A stretch of DNA of 64,000 nt from Adineta steineri (GCA_905250115.1 CAJNOI010000119.1:89346-153345); one strand, 5' to 3'. Counted from the first letter of the stretch, positions 1-12,504 are shown. Translations and numbers: made by a program. Notes: a model not told the origin generated them from the sequence alone.

Positions 1-400
1 CCCATTGATCATGAAATATAAGAATATGTCTTTCAACGGATGCCCATCCTGCAAGTTTTGCTGTTGTAGTATATAAAACTGAATCTAAAAACTTCCAAAT
101 CATACAAAATGTTGGTGTTTGTATCCAAACAACTTCGTATAGATAAAGATAGGTTACCCAAGGAATAGTTGTTAATTCCATAATAAGACAAATAATAAGA
201 ATAATAATCATAACATGATTATGTAAACCACGACGAAGATTTGAATCAAAAAGAAAATGATAAAGAACGAAAACACAACAAATAAGTGATAAAATATTTG
301 AAATAAGAAAAACCCAAAATCGAACGATATAAGGTATAGCAATACCATCATCAAAAACATATTTAATGGTGTTACTTGAACTAATGTTTGATATCGACAT
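1..400 (-). CDS. 7TM receptor, 5' part (runs off left edge)
   Basis: Reading leftwards from the ATG at 400 there is an open frame to the window edge of about 133 residues. It has an N-terminal stretch with NxS sites (about residues 1-20), a first hydrophobic helix (about 25-48), a second (about 60-82) and a third helix region with a Cys near its start. It ends in an ERHILIFH motif, which takes the place of the DRY motif after helix 3. This layout fits the N-terminal third of a rhodopsin-like G-protein-coupled receptor in the plasma membrane. The ERH signature differs from the IDRLL signature of the receptor cluster at 48-61 kb, so it belongs to another subfamily. No intron is seen in this part. 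The ligand is unknown, and the helix 4-7 half lies outside the window. Confidence 0.75.
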   Translation of the reverse strand, partial: MSISNISSSNTIKYVFDDGIAIPYIVRFWVFLISNILSLICCVFVLYHFLFDSNLRRGLHNHVMIIILIICLIMELTTIPWVTYLYLYEVVWIQTPTFCMIWKFLDSVLYTTTAKLAGWASVERHILIFHDQW

Positions 401-3400
401 TCTCGAAACTATAAAATGTTAGAATGAATGATGCACTGAAAAATCCGTTTGAATAAATATGAAAGGAAGATAAAGATACTAATAATAAAATTAAAAAAAA
501 GTGTTGCAAACAGCGTAAAATATATATTAAAGATGAGACTTATACCTCGAGTAATATGTTCATATAGCGTAATTGCTTCTTTTTTTATTTATACCTGTAA
601 AAATTTATCATTACTATCTTATAAAACTCATTAACAGAAAAAAGTCATTTAAAAATTTGTTCAGATTCTGTTAATTGATAATATATAAGATTACTAAATT
701 AATATACTTTCTATAATATGAGTAACTATTTACTATATAATTTCAATTTAACTAGTGTCGAAATTTTGAAATTTTTCAAAAGAATAGAAAAATAAATCTT
801 TTTTTTTCTTTATATATTTATATTTTACATTAATTATTGATAGGTTATAATAATTATTAAATTGTTATCATGAATATATAAAATAAAAAAAAATTCAATA
901 TCGATCACAATTTATGACACATATCTTCGAATATAAAAGTTACAACAACTTATTCACAACTGACTGACTAAATAGGTTAATCTACAAATTTTATAGAAGT
1001 ACATCATTAAAAGAATGTTATCTGTCTATTTCTTTGTTCTAGTCGATTTAAAATGCTTTTAGTTTATTTATTTTTGTTTTAATGCGCTATTTCACATAAC
1101 ATTTTTATTATAAATTATAGTTATTATTATAAAAATTCAATGATTTTTACAGATAAGTGATAAATGGAATATTACTATATTTTATTACAGACGTCATTCT
1201 TTCATGACAAACTTTTATCATCGTCTAGGGCTTGTTTTTTTATACAGACAAGTCATCTCTGCAAACTTTATGATCTATCTATTATCAAATCTAAGTTTAT
1301 ATTGAAAAAAAACTTTTAAACTTTTCTTTGCAATCATAGTAAATAAAATATTTATAACAATTCTTGAAGATTTCAATAAATATCTTTACAAAACAATAAA
1401 GATATTAAATATGAATTAGACCTATTCATATTCATGACGAAGACACATCTTGATGTTTCATTTTAATAAACATTTCTTTTCTAATTGTTTATATTTGCAA
1501 TTACTTATAAAAATAAATATTATTCATGTGATAATCAATTATTTTATCAATAACTGATTGATTTGCTTTCTTCTCTTGTTAATTCTTCATTGGATTTGGA
1601 ATGAATATCTAGATAGAAAGACAGAATCAATAAAAATTTCTGAACATAACTTTTGAGACAGGATTTATAATAAGAATTTGTCACTCCAGTCAAACTGATA
1701 ATATTAGATGTGTTATCGACACGTTTGAAGTGGATTTGACTACTGCTCTTACTATTATTAACCCCCTAGAAGACGGACAGTATGCGTATACATCTAGCTT
1801 CTAAACAATTCGTAATGTAGCCTTATTCAACTTTTCCCTTCTGCACTTATACCGATCACTCCTGTTCTCTTTCTTTACATCATCTTTCACTTATCTTCAC
1901 ATACTTTCTTTTCCATTGTGGATTCATTTTTATTTTTTTCGTTTGCTTACTCCTTAGTAATAAATTATATGACTTCTAAATAAAAAAACGTAACAATACT
2001 TATGACTGAAACTTTACGCGTTTTTATTTCTTATGTAAATCAAATGGTAACAGCCAGAGAATACAGTAAAATTAAAATTAACGAAGTTCATAGTGATGAA
2101 TCAGAAACTAAAAATAAAGCCAACTGTAATGATTCTGTTGACCATGATGTCATGGAAATTTCAGAAACATTATTTTCATATCTGAACAAAAATTGAGGCA
2201 TAATTGTTAATCTAACTGCAAACTCGCCGTTAGATTTTTTTTTAAACTATTTTTCGATAAAAAGCTGATATAGAGGATATGGGTCTAGGTGAGTGTCTCT
2301 ACTTTATCTTCACCCACACCCAAAAGTGTTGTTTTATGATAATTTTAAATACTTCTACTATATTAAGAATTTATAATTTTTTTTATTGTATAAAGAGAAT
2401 ATTCGATTCTCGAAACTCAATTTATGATTTTAATTTTATATTATAATCAAGAATTGTTTAGTTATATTCTCTGATGGTAATGAATATATTTGTTAATTAG
2501 GTTAGAAATAATAAAATGTTTGTTAAATATTAAAAAATAAAATTAGATATTTTTCTTTGTTTGATTTGATTAATTGTTAACGTTTTAAATTAAATTGAAA
2601 GCAGAAATAGTTGCTTCATTTATCTCGAATAGAATGGAGGCTAGAGATAATTGTATTTTCTTTTATTAATCTGTAAATAATTTAAGGAAAAAGTTAAACA
2701 ACATAATATTTGATTTCATACAATACAACAGCAATTCGTTTTTCTTTCTCATTGAAAAATTACTTTTTTTTCGACGTATATCTCATAATAATCAAAGGTG
2801 AAAAAGTTCGAAACAGAAAAAAAGAAAAGACGCCACGTTAATACTATATAACGGTGTTTTTTTTGTTCTCTTATGATTTTCTTTACAATAAATTACTGAG
2901 TCATGTTCGTGCATGCATATATTTCGTCGTTACTAAATCGAAGTAATATTGTTGTTTTTCACATCGTTTCACCCATTAAAAGTATGTGTCTTAAATAATA
3001 TGCGTAATATTCAAATAAAAAAAGGTTTGTTAGTTAAATCATTTCTTCGTTAATCAGTGAAAAGATATCTTCTGGTGAAATAAATTAAATATTTAAGAAT
3101 AAGTAGTTGAATTTGTAATAAAGACATATTTTCCTATTTTGGATATTGATTCAGTCGAATTTCTTTAAATATCACCCCAAAACGAAGAAAAAACTTAGAG
3201 TCTATATGATATATATATTCTCATATAGTATCTATAAGAAATAATAATGCACATTACTGAAAATAATGATGGTACCGCTGTTAAATTGTCGATCAGTAAA
3301 AATATATACTTAAACAAAAAAGTGAATGATAGCCTCTATTGAAAGAAGAAAAAAAAGTTGAAATAATTTAAACGAAATACATATCATTAGTAGAAACATT

Positions 3401-4623
3401 TAACAACTATCGAATACTTTTATAAAAAGATAACTGGTTATAAAATTGTTATTAAACTTTGATCTATAATTTTTTTCAGTTTTTCGTTTCTGTTATATTC
3501 GTTTTTTCGACAAAAAGTGGAAAGGATTTAAATTCTTATACACACTTTATATTTACATAGTGACATTTGCAGCTAATAGAAAATATTTCGATGATCGTCG
3601 AAAATCCAATGAAATCATCTTTGAATTGTCTAAGAGTATTTACAAATAGATGTAAATGAATGACTTGATAATTTACAACAGTACTTGAAATACACTTGTT
3701 TTTTGTATCTCTTTTATTATAAAAATGATCACAAATGTGATAGGTGAGAGAAATATCCATACTAAAGAAAAGAAAGAAAAATCAAAACCGTATTGTTACA
3801 ACGTGGATATATTTTCATTTCGATGAAACCAATATTATTCTTTTTTTCTTTGTCGATATTATAGAGATAATTGTCATGTTTGTAAATCTTATTCATAAAA
3901 TTTATATGACTATAATGCTCTTTTGACGTTATTTATTTCGTTAATAAAATATTTTTTCTAAATATGTCAGTCGCACAATCACCCAACGTGTATAAAAAAT
4001 AGTACTCATTAGATAATAACCTTATTGATCAGTAAGAATAAATACTCGGACAAAAAAGTAAATGATGCACATACTGTAAATTCAAATAGAGGTACGTATG
4101 GTCCTTCTTTTTATACTTTTATTTATGTTTAAAACTGAAATAAATATTATTTGTCAAAGCATCTGAGAATAATTAACTATTACTATTTGTAAAATACTAG
4201 CTTTTATTTTTATAGAAAAATAAATTTTTATTTCGTTTTGGTTTCATATACCATTATTCCTGTTTTGTTTTGTTGAACAGAAACTACCACTAATCGTCTC
4301 CTCTAGTAATTATTAATTTTATTGGCTACATACAAAACTATCGAAACAAAAACTGATAAACAACATCAAATTATTAATCATAAGGTCAAAGCGCTTTGTC
4401 GAGTGCATTTTTATGATAATCTTTGATTGAAAGAAAATTATTTCGTATTACCATTTAATAATCAAATAAATTAAGAAGACAACAAGATCAAATAAAAGAA
4501 TGTTAGTACAGTTTTTTTAATTTTATCAATTCCTTAGGGGTACTCAAAAATAGTAAAATCAATCAAATCAGTTTAAGGAAAAAGAAGTTAAGTATCGACT
4601 CAAACAATTTTCTACATAGGTAT
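401..4623. other. Long AT-rich intergenic stretch
   Basis: I see no convincing gene here. A 64-codon ORF at 2002-2196 (+) encodes a hydrophilic, acidic peptide (rich in D, E, N, K) with no recognisable motif and no clear splice partner; it may be chance or an orphan exon. The ORFs near 3.5-3.9 kb are low-complexity and look like noise. One telomere-like fold-back element lies at 2281-2326. Confidence 0.5.
2281..2326. repeat. Telomere-like fold-back mini-element
   Basis: A G-rich arm (GGGTCTAGGTGAGTGT) is followed by about 12 bp of AT-rich spacer and a C-rich arm (CACCCACACCC), giving an imperfect inverted repeat. It belongs to the dispersed family described in the findings. The best-preserved member is at 32682-32780. 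Confidence 0.6.
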
Positions 4624-4706
4624 TTTTAAGGGTTGATGTGGATATAACTGTGGTATAGGAACTACAATACTCACCCACACCCACACCCACACGCACACCC
4701 TTAAAA
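4624..4706. repeat. Telomere-like fold-back mini-element
   Basis: It opens with TTTTAAGGGTTGATGTGG and closes with a C-rich arm of several CCCACA-type units ending in CACCCTTAAAA, so the two outer ends are complementary. It lies about 210 bp upstream of the P450 start codon. Confidence 0.65.
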
Positions 4707-4914
4707 TATGTTTATCAATGATGAAAAATAACTAAACAAACGTTAAAAGCTGTGCTTCAACATTCTTTGTCATCAAAAGAAACGTGGAACCATCAATTTA
4801 ACTCTGTCTTTATTATAGCAAATCATTTCATAATAGTTTCTTCACAAAACGTTTCATTTAGTTTCATATTTTTTAGATAAAAAATCGAAAAAATCCTTTG
4901 GCAAAAGTAAAATC

Positions 4915-7556
4915 ATGTTCTTTTATCTCTTATTGGCTTTATTTCTTCTAATCATCAGCTGTATTATCTATCTTGTATTCTTAATTCAATATTATCACAT
5001 ATTCTTCATACGTCAAGGTATTGCAACTCTACCTCTTTCATCTTATCTTTACGGACATTTTACAATCCTTTGGAATGCTGAACGGTTTTCTGAACAACTG
5101 TGTCAATGGACAAAACAATACGGATCAATATATGGTTTAGTTGCAGGTGAGTTATATCGTTTGTATTTCTACGTCAACAGATGATGCAATGTTGTCGCTA
5201 ACTTTCTTTGTTCATTGGTCTCTCTCTTCCTCTCGTATATATACTTTGGTTCCACCCCTTTTGTGGTTGATTTAAACCAAGAGTAGATTATCAGATCTTC
5301 AAAATCGTTTTTATCATATAGCAAATTAAGTTTTAACTATCAACATAAGACTTCCATACACAAACTTAGGAGCACAGACGTAATAGATTTATTTCTTTAT
5401 CAAGAATAATACAGTACAGGTAAGAAGTTAACAAGGAAGGATAGAATTCTATACAGATTCAGATTTCGAAAGATTATTGTCCCACTTAGGTATATGCGGA
5501 AAACCAAACATTGTGAAATACAATCCTTATCGGTCTTAATGGTAATGATACTTTTATAAGTTTACATATCCAGATAGGTATTGTATCATTTTCGAATGAC
5601 TATAGTTTTATCTGAATAGTGTTGTGATCCTTTCTTTAGTGTCATAATCATGAAATATAAATATAATATCTGATGATTTTGTCTTCTTCTGTTTACAGGC
5701 ACACGTCCAGTTTATATTGTTTCGGATGTTTCATTCTTACAAGAAGTATTTATCACTCAATTTAGCAAATTTCAGGGTCGTCATGTACCTCTTCTAACGC
5801 ATATACTTGGTCAGGATCGTTTACATGTATTCGCATCAAATGGAGATCAATGGCGTCGTCATCGACGAATACTTATATCAGCTTTCTCGTATGTGAAACT
5901 ACAGAAAATGTCTACAAAAATAGACGAATGTGTCAAAAATTTTGTTCATTTATCAAACAATGGTGATATTAATATCTTTCCTCGACTAAAACAATTCACA
6001 TTAGATGTTATATGTAAGTCTAATTGCTGTTGTGGGCATAAACGATATACAAAGAATGAGTTTGAAATTAGCAATTACTAAAATTCATTCGATAGTGTAC
6101 TTTTTCTGAAATAGTTTCATTTTATTCAGCTACAGACTGTATCTTTTATATGCATAGGTCGATGTGCATTCGATGTTGAGACAGAAGTGCAAGGAAATTC
6201 ATCAAATATATGGTTACAAAAAGTAATGGAAATATTTGTTCGTGATTTTGATCGAACTCCATTAGCCATGTTAAATCGTTTTCTACCTGGTTTTGGACGC
6301 TTTTGGGCGTTTCTATTTCATATTTTTCGCACAATTGGTCTAATAACAACACCAGCTAATCTATGGATTATTGAGAATGCTAAAGATTTAGTCAACGAAC
6401 GTTTATTACAGTCTGAAAAACACCAAAATGATGATAACTGCAAGGATGTTCTTCAACTATTAATCAAAGCAGCAGCTGATCCAGAAAAGGTATAGTTTTA
6501 AAAAGCGCTCGAGATTAATTACAAAGCATTTTCTTACACATCATACTATTGAAAGAAAAGCTGTCCTATGGAGCTCATAATACTGAATAGTTAGAAACTG
6601 ATTTTTTTCTCATACTTCGATTTTTCGAAAGAAAAACTGCCGTGAAGGTAATTTCACATACTCAGAAATTTGGGTGCTTACGTACACCATAACCCACAAT
6701 TACACGCATACCCTCAAAATAGTTTTCTTATATAATTTTATATATCTGAAAGATAATCAAGAGTCAAAATCAAATTATATTCATACCTAGGCACAACTTT
6801 CTCTGAAGGAACTGTTAAGTCATGTATTTGTAATTATGGTTTCCGGTTTCGATTCACCATCAACAGTTCTTGCTTATTGTCTTCATACGCTCGCAAACAG
6901 AATTGATTTGCAAGAAAAACTCTACAAAGAAATTTTAATCAATTCACACTCAAATGAAAATACGGTAGATCATCTCAGCAAACATGATTTATCCAAATAT
7001 ATTTATTTGGATGCTTTTATCAAAGAAGTTCTACGAATGAATCCAACTGCTGTTCAGTTTGTTAATCGACAATGTACTCAAGATACAGAAGTACAGGGAT
7101 ATAAGATACCTAAAGGTAATATATGGAATACAATTCCAAATTGATAATAGAATTTGTATTTAACTACGTATCGATATATTTCTTTGGTATAGGTAGTCTT
7201 GTGCAAGCTGATGTTTACACAATCCATTATGATTCAACACTATGGGGACCTTTGCCCACGGATGAATTTCATTTGGAGAGGCACATGACGAAACGTCATC
7301 CACTAGCTTTATTAGCTTTTGGTGCTGGTCCTCGGCAATGTCTTGGTCTTCGATTTGCATTTGGTAGGATAGAAGTAATTCATTGATATAAGATTTTTGT
7401 TTTTGAATAGTTGAACTCAAACTCTTTCTCATCGAGATGATCCACAATTTCCATATTGAACCATCGGACCAGAATAATCAGTCAATGAAGAAAAAGGAAG
7501 AACTTACAATTTCTCCTGAACAAGTCTGGATTAAATTGTCAAAACGATCGAACTGA
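4915..7556 (+). CDS. Cytochrome P450, six exons
   Basis: Microsomal haem monooxygenase. I reconstruct six exons, 4915-5146, 5699-6013, 6158-6489, 6791-7115, 7193-7363 and 7411-7556. All have GT-AG introns and consistent phases, giving 506 aa, the usual size for the family. Residues 1-25 form a hydrophobic N-terminal membrane anchor. The I-helix region reads VSGFDSPST, in place of the usual (A/G)Gx(D/E)TT(T/S). The ExxR motif is in FIKEVLRM, and the haem-binding signature FGAGPRQCLG places the Cys ligand near residue 450. The general look (thromboxane synthase/CYP3 type) is my inference. The third intron (6490-6790) carries a telomere-like mini-element. The final exon restores the expected C-terminal helix after the haem loop, so the stop at 7384 seen by simple reading is intronic. 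The substrate cannot be told from sequence. Confidence 0.93.
6669..6717. repeat. Telomere-like mini-element inside P450 intron 3
   Basis: A degenerate member: TTTGGGTG on the left, ACCCACA in the middle and CGCATACCCTCAAA on the right. It sits wholly within the intron at 6490-6790 and does not touch the splice sites. Confidence 0.45.
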
Positions 7557-7684
7557 TTTTTTTAAATTTTATAACCTACATGTTATCTAACACTGATTAT
7601 TACTAATCTCAAAAGATAATTATAGAATATTTGCACTTAAATAATACGAAAGTCTCATTTCTTCACCCGAATATTTAATTTAAT

Positions 7685-7801
7685 TTAATTCTTGAGATAA
7701 AATTCTGCTTCTCGTAAATGTAGTCGAAACGTCGAATTTAATTGTGTTGCATATTCATCAATAGTGATATTTCCTTCATAATAAAACTTTAAGGTTTGAA
7801 T
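7685..7801 (-). pseudogene. Orphan terminal exon, unknown protein
   Basis: Reading the minus strand from a TAG acceptor at 7802-7803, an open frame of 38 codons ends at TAA (7685-7687). The peptide is well behaved (FYYEGNITIDEYATQLNSTF... ending AEFYLKN) with wobble usage like the neighbouring genes. I find no upstream exon at higher coordinates, so it is either a broken-off gene end or part of a gene with a long intron. I do not recognise the family. Confidence 0.3.
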
Positions 7802-8346
7802 CTACGAAGATATTATCAGATACGTCTTGAGCGTGAAATAAAATTAAGACAATTACACTCTCAGAATATCTATTTTTTCACATCGTAGTTATTATCGTCA
7901 GCAGACGTCATTCTATGACGCTAAGTAGTTGAATGTATCATTCATGGTTGTTTGTTTTCTTCTTTGTAAAAACATCTTCATCATGACATTCAATTCACGG
8001 TAGGAGTTTTCATAGTAAGATTTCTTTTATTTTAACAGACACCCTTTTCTGAACAGTCCCAACAACTATCCTCCATGATCACTCGGGGTTAAATTTCTTC
8101 GTTCGAATATATATCTTGAGAATGTGGGTGTGAGTATGGATATTTCTTCTTCAATTACACTCACCCACGCTCTCAAGAGTTTTGAATTCGTTACAAAGTG
8201 CGAAATCTTCTTTTTGGTTTCGTAGAAATCCTTTTTTGTTTCCAGTCTGAGCACTTAAATAAACTTCCATATTCCTACAGAAACTTTTGCATCACATCTA
8301 ACTTTTGTTGTTGTTTTATTTCTGACAAAGTGTCAAAATGAATTTT
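7802..8346. other. Intergenic stretch between the orphan exon and the esterase
   Basis: No gene is recognised. It contains one well-formed telomere-like fold-back element (8115-8177). A 62-codon minus ORF over that element is an artefact of its repeat. Confidence 0.5.
8115..8177. repeat. Telomere-like fold-back mini-element
   Basis: One of the clearest members. It begins CTTGAGAATGTGGGTGTGAG and ends CTCACCCACGCTCTCAAG, so the arms pair over about 20 bp with few mismatches around a spacer of about 25 bp. Confidence 0.75.
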
Positions 8347-9569
8347 TTATACATCTAAAGCATCATTAATAGCTCGTAAGCTATCAATCATCTTCTTGAC
8401 ACCTGCCATTTCTGCACCTAATTTATTAGCATAATTAGAAGAAGTATAACCCCACCAATCCCGACAACCTTCTTTATTCGAAGGGTCACTATGTGTTGCA
8501 ATAATTTGTGGAAATAGTATAATTATATTATTAAGTTCCGCAACTTCCAAGTAACCTGTTTTCTTAGCAAACACATCACCAATACGCCATTTACCTAAGT
8601 AAAGAGAATAAATCCTATATAAACACGAAAGAACAAGATTTCTTCGAACCTTGTTCACATCCATGAAGAGCAACATGAATTGGACATTTCTCTCCTTTAG
8701 TACAATTTGTTGGATAATAAACATAACCTTCTTTATCAAAACTAGATGAACCAACAGATGATATTTCAATTGAACCAGGAAGTTTATATGTATTCGTTGA
8801 TGTTTTTAACCAGTTTGCCCAGTATGAAAAAATATTCGTGTGTTTTAAAACTGTTATATTAACAGATTCTGGATTCATCAGTGCTGGTTGTTCAATAGTA
8901 AGAAACTGACCCGTCAATGGCACTGATTTTGTAGGTTTAGTAAGATTTCCACCAAATATATGATTTAATACATCATAAGCCAAATTAAAAGAACTATTTG
9001 AAAAGAGAAAAAAAAACAGAAAGTTAATTTAATTAATTTTCTATTATTTTTGTTACATACCAATTATTAATGAAGTATTTTAAATCAGGAAATTCGCATG
9101 GTCCACCAAAATTATCTGTTATATACCCGTGAGTAGTCCGCATCTCGTAATTAGTTTTTATATCAGTACCGAATGATGAAAAAACTTTTCGATTGAGTTT
9201 AACAATATCTGGAAAAACTACAGGATCATATCTACCAGAAAATATATATACTGGATCATTTTTAAGATTTGATGTTGGATCAGCAGTACCAGCTGACACA
9301 TACGATTGTAATTGGCTAATAAGTTTTTCTACAGGAATTCATTTAGCTGGACCATACAAGCACTCATCAACTCTAGTCGAACTACCCTGAGCACAATAAT
9401 ACGGAGGACCAGCAAGAACACCACTTCCACTAATTGTAGATGAATAGACAAGATGTAACTGAGCTGTCATTGCACCACCAGAAGATAAACCTGAGACTGT
9501 GACATCAGTTCGTGGTTTAGCTTCAGTTATTGAAACAATAAGAAGAATAGTATAAAAAATAGTCCACAT
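8347..9569 (-). pseudogene. Extracellular PHB depolymerase-like esterase, one internal stop
   Basis: Alpha/beta-hydrolase related to secreted poly(3-hydroxybutyrate) depolymerases. The model has three exons (9061-9569, 8650-8993, 8347-8594) with matching phases, 366 aa. It has a signal peptide (about residues 1-17), the nucleophile motif GLSSGG, an aspartate region (SGRYDPVV), the family-typical GGPCEFPDLKYFINNCSFN segment, and the catalytic His in [10 protein letters not shown] near the C-terminal part. An in-frame TGA lies at 9339-9341, between PAK and IPVEKL; the same frame stays open and family-like on both sides. A single C-to-T change in CGA could make it, or it could be an assembly error. 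A 24-bp segment around it has GT...AG ends, but that is too short for a credible intron. The family is chiefly bacterial, so horizontal origin followed by intron gain is likely but unproven. Confidence 0.85.
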
Positions 9570-10048
9570 TCTTTGATTATTAGTTTCAATGAATATGAAA
9601 CTACCAGAAATTTGATTGACTTATATACATCGATGGAAGAGAAAAGATTTGTAAATTGATATAAACAAAAACAATCTAAGAGATTAACTGGAAAAAAACG
9701 ATAAATACGTACGAAACGTTGAAAATAATTAATTTGATGAAAAAAGATTTGATGTCAAACATATTATTTCGATTTAATTCAAGTAATCATATCAGGTTAC
9801 CTTTGCTTTTTTTCTCATTGAAAATCAAATTTCAATCACCGGTGATTATACAATGGAGAATGTTATTCCTAAACTGTCTTGAGAGTGGGATGAGGGTATG
9901 AGGATGAACTGACGAATATCTACGACAACCGACTTCATCCTAACTTCAGGAACTCATCGAGTAGTTCATCTTATATCTTCAACAAATTAAATTGAAGCTA
10001 AAGTCATGTGTTTGCAACGAAAAAGTTTTTAGTTTTATTGTATTCGAA

Positions 10049-10107
10049 GGTGGATGGGTGCGAGTGTTGGGTGAGTGTCCCGTATCTTTACCCACACCCA
10101 CACCCAA
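10049..10107. repeat. Telomere-like fold-back mini-element
   Basis: The left arm is GGTGGATGGGTGCGAGTGTTGG followed by GTGAGTGT. The right arm is ACCCACACCCACACCCAAT. The spacer is only about 11 bp. Confidence 0.65.
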
Positions 10108-10634
10108 TATCTCTCTCTGTATATACCATATTCTAGGCGTAAGATATTTTTCATGCTTTGCATAAATACCGAACATGAGAATAAACTGAAAAAAAGCAAT
10201 ACTAAACTATATATTTTTAATAGAATATGTTGTGAATCTGGTAAATAATCCAGAATGATAATAGATTTATTTTTAAATGTTCAGAAAAACACATTAGTCT
10301 AATTAAAAGTTTGAAAAAAGTAAACAATCAAATAGATCCAAGAAAAACTATCCTAATGAAATTTGTTTTTTTACCTTGTCATAATTTTCATAGTATTACT
10401 TAGATTCTATCTGGTTTCAAATTTTTAATAATTACATTCGAATATTCACTTATAAAACTGGAAAATAAAAAAAATGTATGTTTATAATATACACAACGAA
10501 ACATTCCATATGACAATATTTTTCATTAATTAATATAACAGTATTACTTAAAAATTGACTTATTAGCCACAACTAATTATATTGACTTTGATTATTGTAT
10601 TCTGTATTAATATAAATAAAAGAAAATCATCGAA

Positions 10635-10669
10635 GATGTGAGTGTTTCGTATTCATTCACACCCATCTC
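10635..10669. repeat. Short telomere-like mini-element
   Basis: The smallest member: GATGTGAGTGT, then TTCGTATT, then CATTCACACCCATC. The arms are imperfectly complementary. Confidence 0.45.
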
Positions 10670-11029
10670 CATTGTTTTATTATTGTCATTATGAATGACT
10701 TCTCTATAAATCATTTAAAATGAATTGATTAATCTGAACATGTGCTTCATGTGAATATAATATTTTTGTCTCTTTTTCTTTTCTTTTTTTTTCTTTATCG
10801 TGATCGAAGCTGATTTATTCATGTGTAACAGTTATTAATATCCCATGCTCTTTGTATTTGTACGTTTTTTATCTAATATACATATTGATAAGATAACATA
10901 GCTGCAATATTTATAGTAATTATAATCTTGTTTCGTTATGTTAATCTTTGAGATAACAAAAACTATTGTTTTCGATGAAAAATAACATATTATTAAATTC
11001 ATTCTTTTTTTGATATAGATCATTAAACA

Positions 11030-12163
11030 ATGAGTGAAGCAATGATACAAGCAATGAAAACGGTAAAAGCTGCTATAGTTGGCGAAGATCCAAAGCATTT
11101 AATACGTTATGATGATCCATCTATTGAACATATTGAAGAAGATGAAGATGAAAAAATCAATGATATTATTGCAAGTTTTCGATCTATGCAAGAAAAGAAT
11201 TTTGGAAAACATGGACATGGATTACGTGGTACACATTCGAAAACTCAAGCAGTAGTTAAAGGTACATTAATAGTACCAGCTAATTTGCCAGCTCATCTAA
11301 GTCAAGGACTTTTTCGATATCCCGGAAAATATCCTGTTATTCTTCGTTATGCAAGTGAACCAACACAAATTGAAGATGATAAAATACCAGCACCACGTGG
11401 TTTAGGTATGAAAGTTTTCAATGTTCTAGGGTCAAAGTTACTAGAAGAGAATATAAATACACAGGATTTCTTTTTCAACAACGCTCCTACATTAGAATTA
11501 ACAAATGCGACTGTATGCCGTGATATTCAATGTTTACGTAACACTTATTTCGATGATTCTGAAGGACTAAAACAGGCTCTAAAACAAAGAGATGATTCTC
11601 AGAAACAGTTAGCAAGAATAAAACTTGCAAATACGAATATTATGGGACAAGAAATGTATTCACAGGCAGCCTATCGTTATGGAGATTACGTTGTTAAATA
11701 TGCACTCTTTCCAATTGCTAAAGTACAACTCGAAACGAAATCTCAGAAAGTTAAAGATACTGATTCTTCGACAACTTTAAGTGATTGGATTCGAGATTAT
11801 TTTCATAATTATGATGCTAAATATGAATTTCGTGTTCAATTTTGTAGTGATATAACTTTACAGCCAGTTGAAGATACCAGTATAGAATGGTCTCAACTTG
11901 CTGCACCCTTTCATACAGTTGCAATTCTAGATATTCCTAAACAGGAAGCATTCGATCCTGAATTTTGTCAATGGTGGCAAGATCATATTCGATTATATGC
12001 ATGGGCAGGTCTCGAAGAACATCGTCCACTTGGATCTATTAATCGTATTCGTAAGAAATTATATGATGCCAGTAGTGCATTTCGAGCAGAACAAAATCAC
12101 CAAGAAGTAGTATTTCCACAAAGTATCAATGATGTTCCAATTTCAAAACAATCACAAACTTAG
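11030..12163 (+). CDS. Catalase-fold haem protein, intronless
   Basis: A 377-residue uninterrupted ORF with a catalase-like beta-barrel core. Family-typical segments in order are a GKHGHGLRGTHSKTQ stretch (about 60-75) with the distal-side His, a FRYPGKYPVILRYASEP block, PRGLGMKVFNV, NTQDFFFNNAPTL and a C-terminal HRPLGSINRIRKKLYDASSAFR block. It is shorter than true catalases (about 500 aa) and matches the small catalase-related proteins of bacteria and fungi, some of which act as peroxidases or lipid-hydroperoxide enzymes. Whether this one breaks down hydrogen peroxide cannot be told, and I could not place the proximal Tyr ligand with certainty. The lack of introns and the bacterial/fungal-type family suggest acquisition by transfer. 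A second ATG four codons in could also serve as start. The predicted location is cytosolic, with no signal peptide. Confidence 0.85.
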   Translation: MSEAMIQAMKTVKAAIVGEDPKHLIRYDDPSIEHIEEDEDEKINDIIASFRSMQEKNFGKHGHGLRGTHSKTQAVVKGTLIVPANLPAHLSQGLFRYPGKYPVILRYASEPTQIEDDKIPAPRGLGMKVFNVLGSKLLEENINTQDFFFNNAPTLELTNATVCRDIQCLRNTYFDDSEGLKQALKQRDDSQKQLARIKLANTNIMGQEMYSQAAYRYGDYVVKYALFPIAKVQLETKSQKVKDTDSSTTLSDWIRDYFHNYDAKYEFRVQFCSDITLQPVEDTSIEWSQLAAPFHTVAILDIPKQEAFDPEFCQWWQDHIRLYAWAGLEEHRPLGSINRIRKKLYDASSAFRAEQNHQEVVFPQSINDVPISKQSQT

Positions 12164-12458
12164 AATTATCTTTGTTTTCTTAATCCTATTGTATAATTTT
12201 TAAGATATACAGTATTCAAGCCATTCATACAATGTAGTGGAAATAAAAGTAAATTTGTTAGCGTATAACTCTAATAATAAACTTCTTTGTTGATATTGTA
12301 TTCCAGCTATAACATCAATAAGTCTTACCTTATTTTACTTGCCGAATACTTTTGCTATAATGATTAGTATTAAGATTATTTTTCTTACAATATTTGATAG
12401 TAAATCAGAAGAAATATTCAAGTATTTGTTATGTACTTATCACAGTCTCATACAGTTC

Positions 12459-12502
12459 AGGGTGTGGTTATAAGATACTTGTCTTGCCATCACCCACATC
12501 CA
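12459..12502. repeat. Telomere-like mini-element at the end of a TPR relic
   Basis: AGGGTGTGG, a spacer of about 23 bp, then CACCCACATCC. It abuts the 3' side of the TPR-like fragment at 12505-12900 and ends that fragment's recognisable coding similarity. Confidence 0.6.
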
Positions 12503-12504
12503 AA

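Larger units (their letters stand above)
9570..11029. other. Intergenic stretch with two telomere-like elements
   Basis: No gene found. It is AT-rich sequence with mini-elements at 10049-10107 and 10635-10669. A TATAG just before the catalase-like start (about 11018-11022) could be the acceptor of a 5'-UTR intron. Confidence 0.5.

Noticed and set aside
449-634. 61-codon ORF upstream of the left receptor
   Set aside because: Low-complexity Lys/Ile-rich translation, no splice context or motif, in an AT-rich region where such ORFs are expected by chance.
4624-4706. CRISPR-like array, because of repeated CCCACA units
   Set aside because: Units are contiguous 6-mers without spacers, in a eukaryotic genome; telomere-like repeat explains them.
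6146-6352. Minus-strand ORF over P450 exon 3
   Set aside because: Antisense shadow of a well-supported exon.
9327-9350. 24-bp intron removing the TGA in the PHB depolymerase gene
   Set aside because: GT...AG ends and frame would fit, but 24 bp is far below the 45-60 bp minimum seen in every other gene here.
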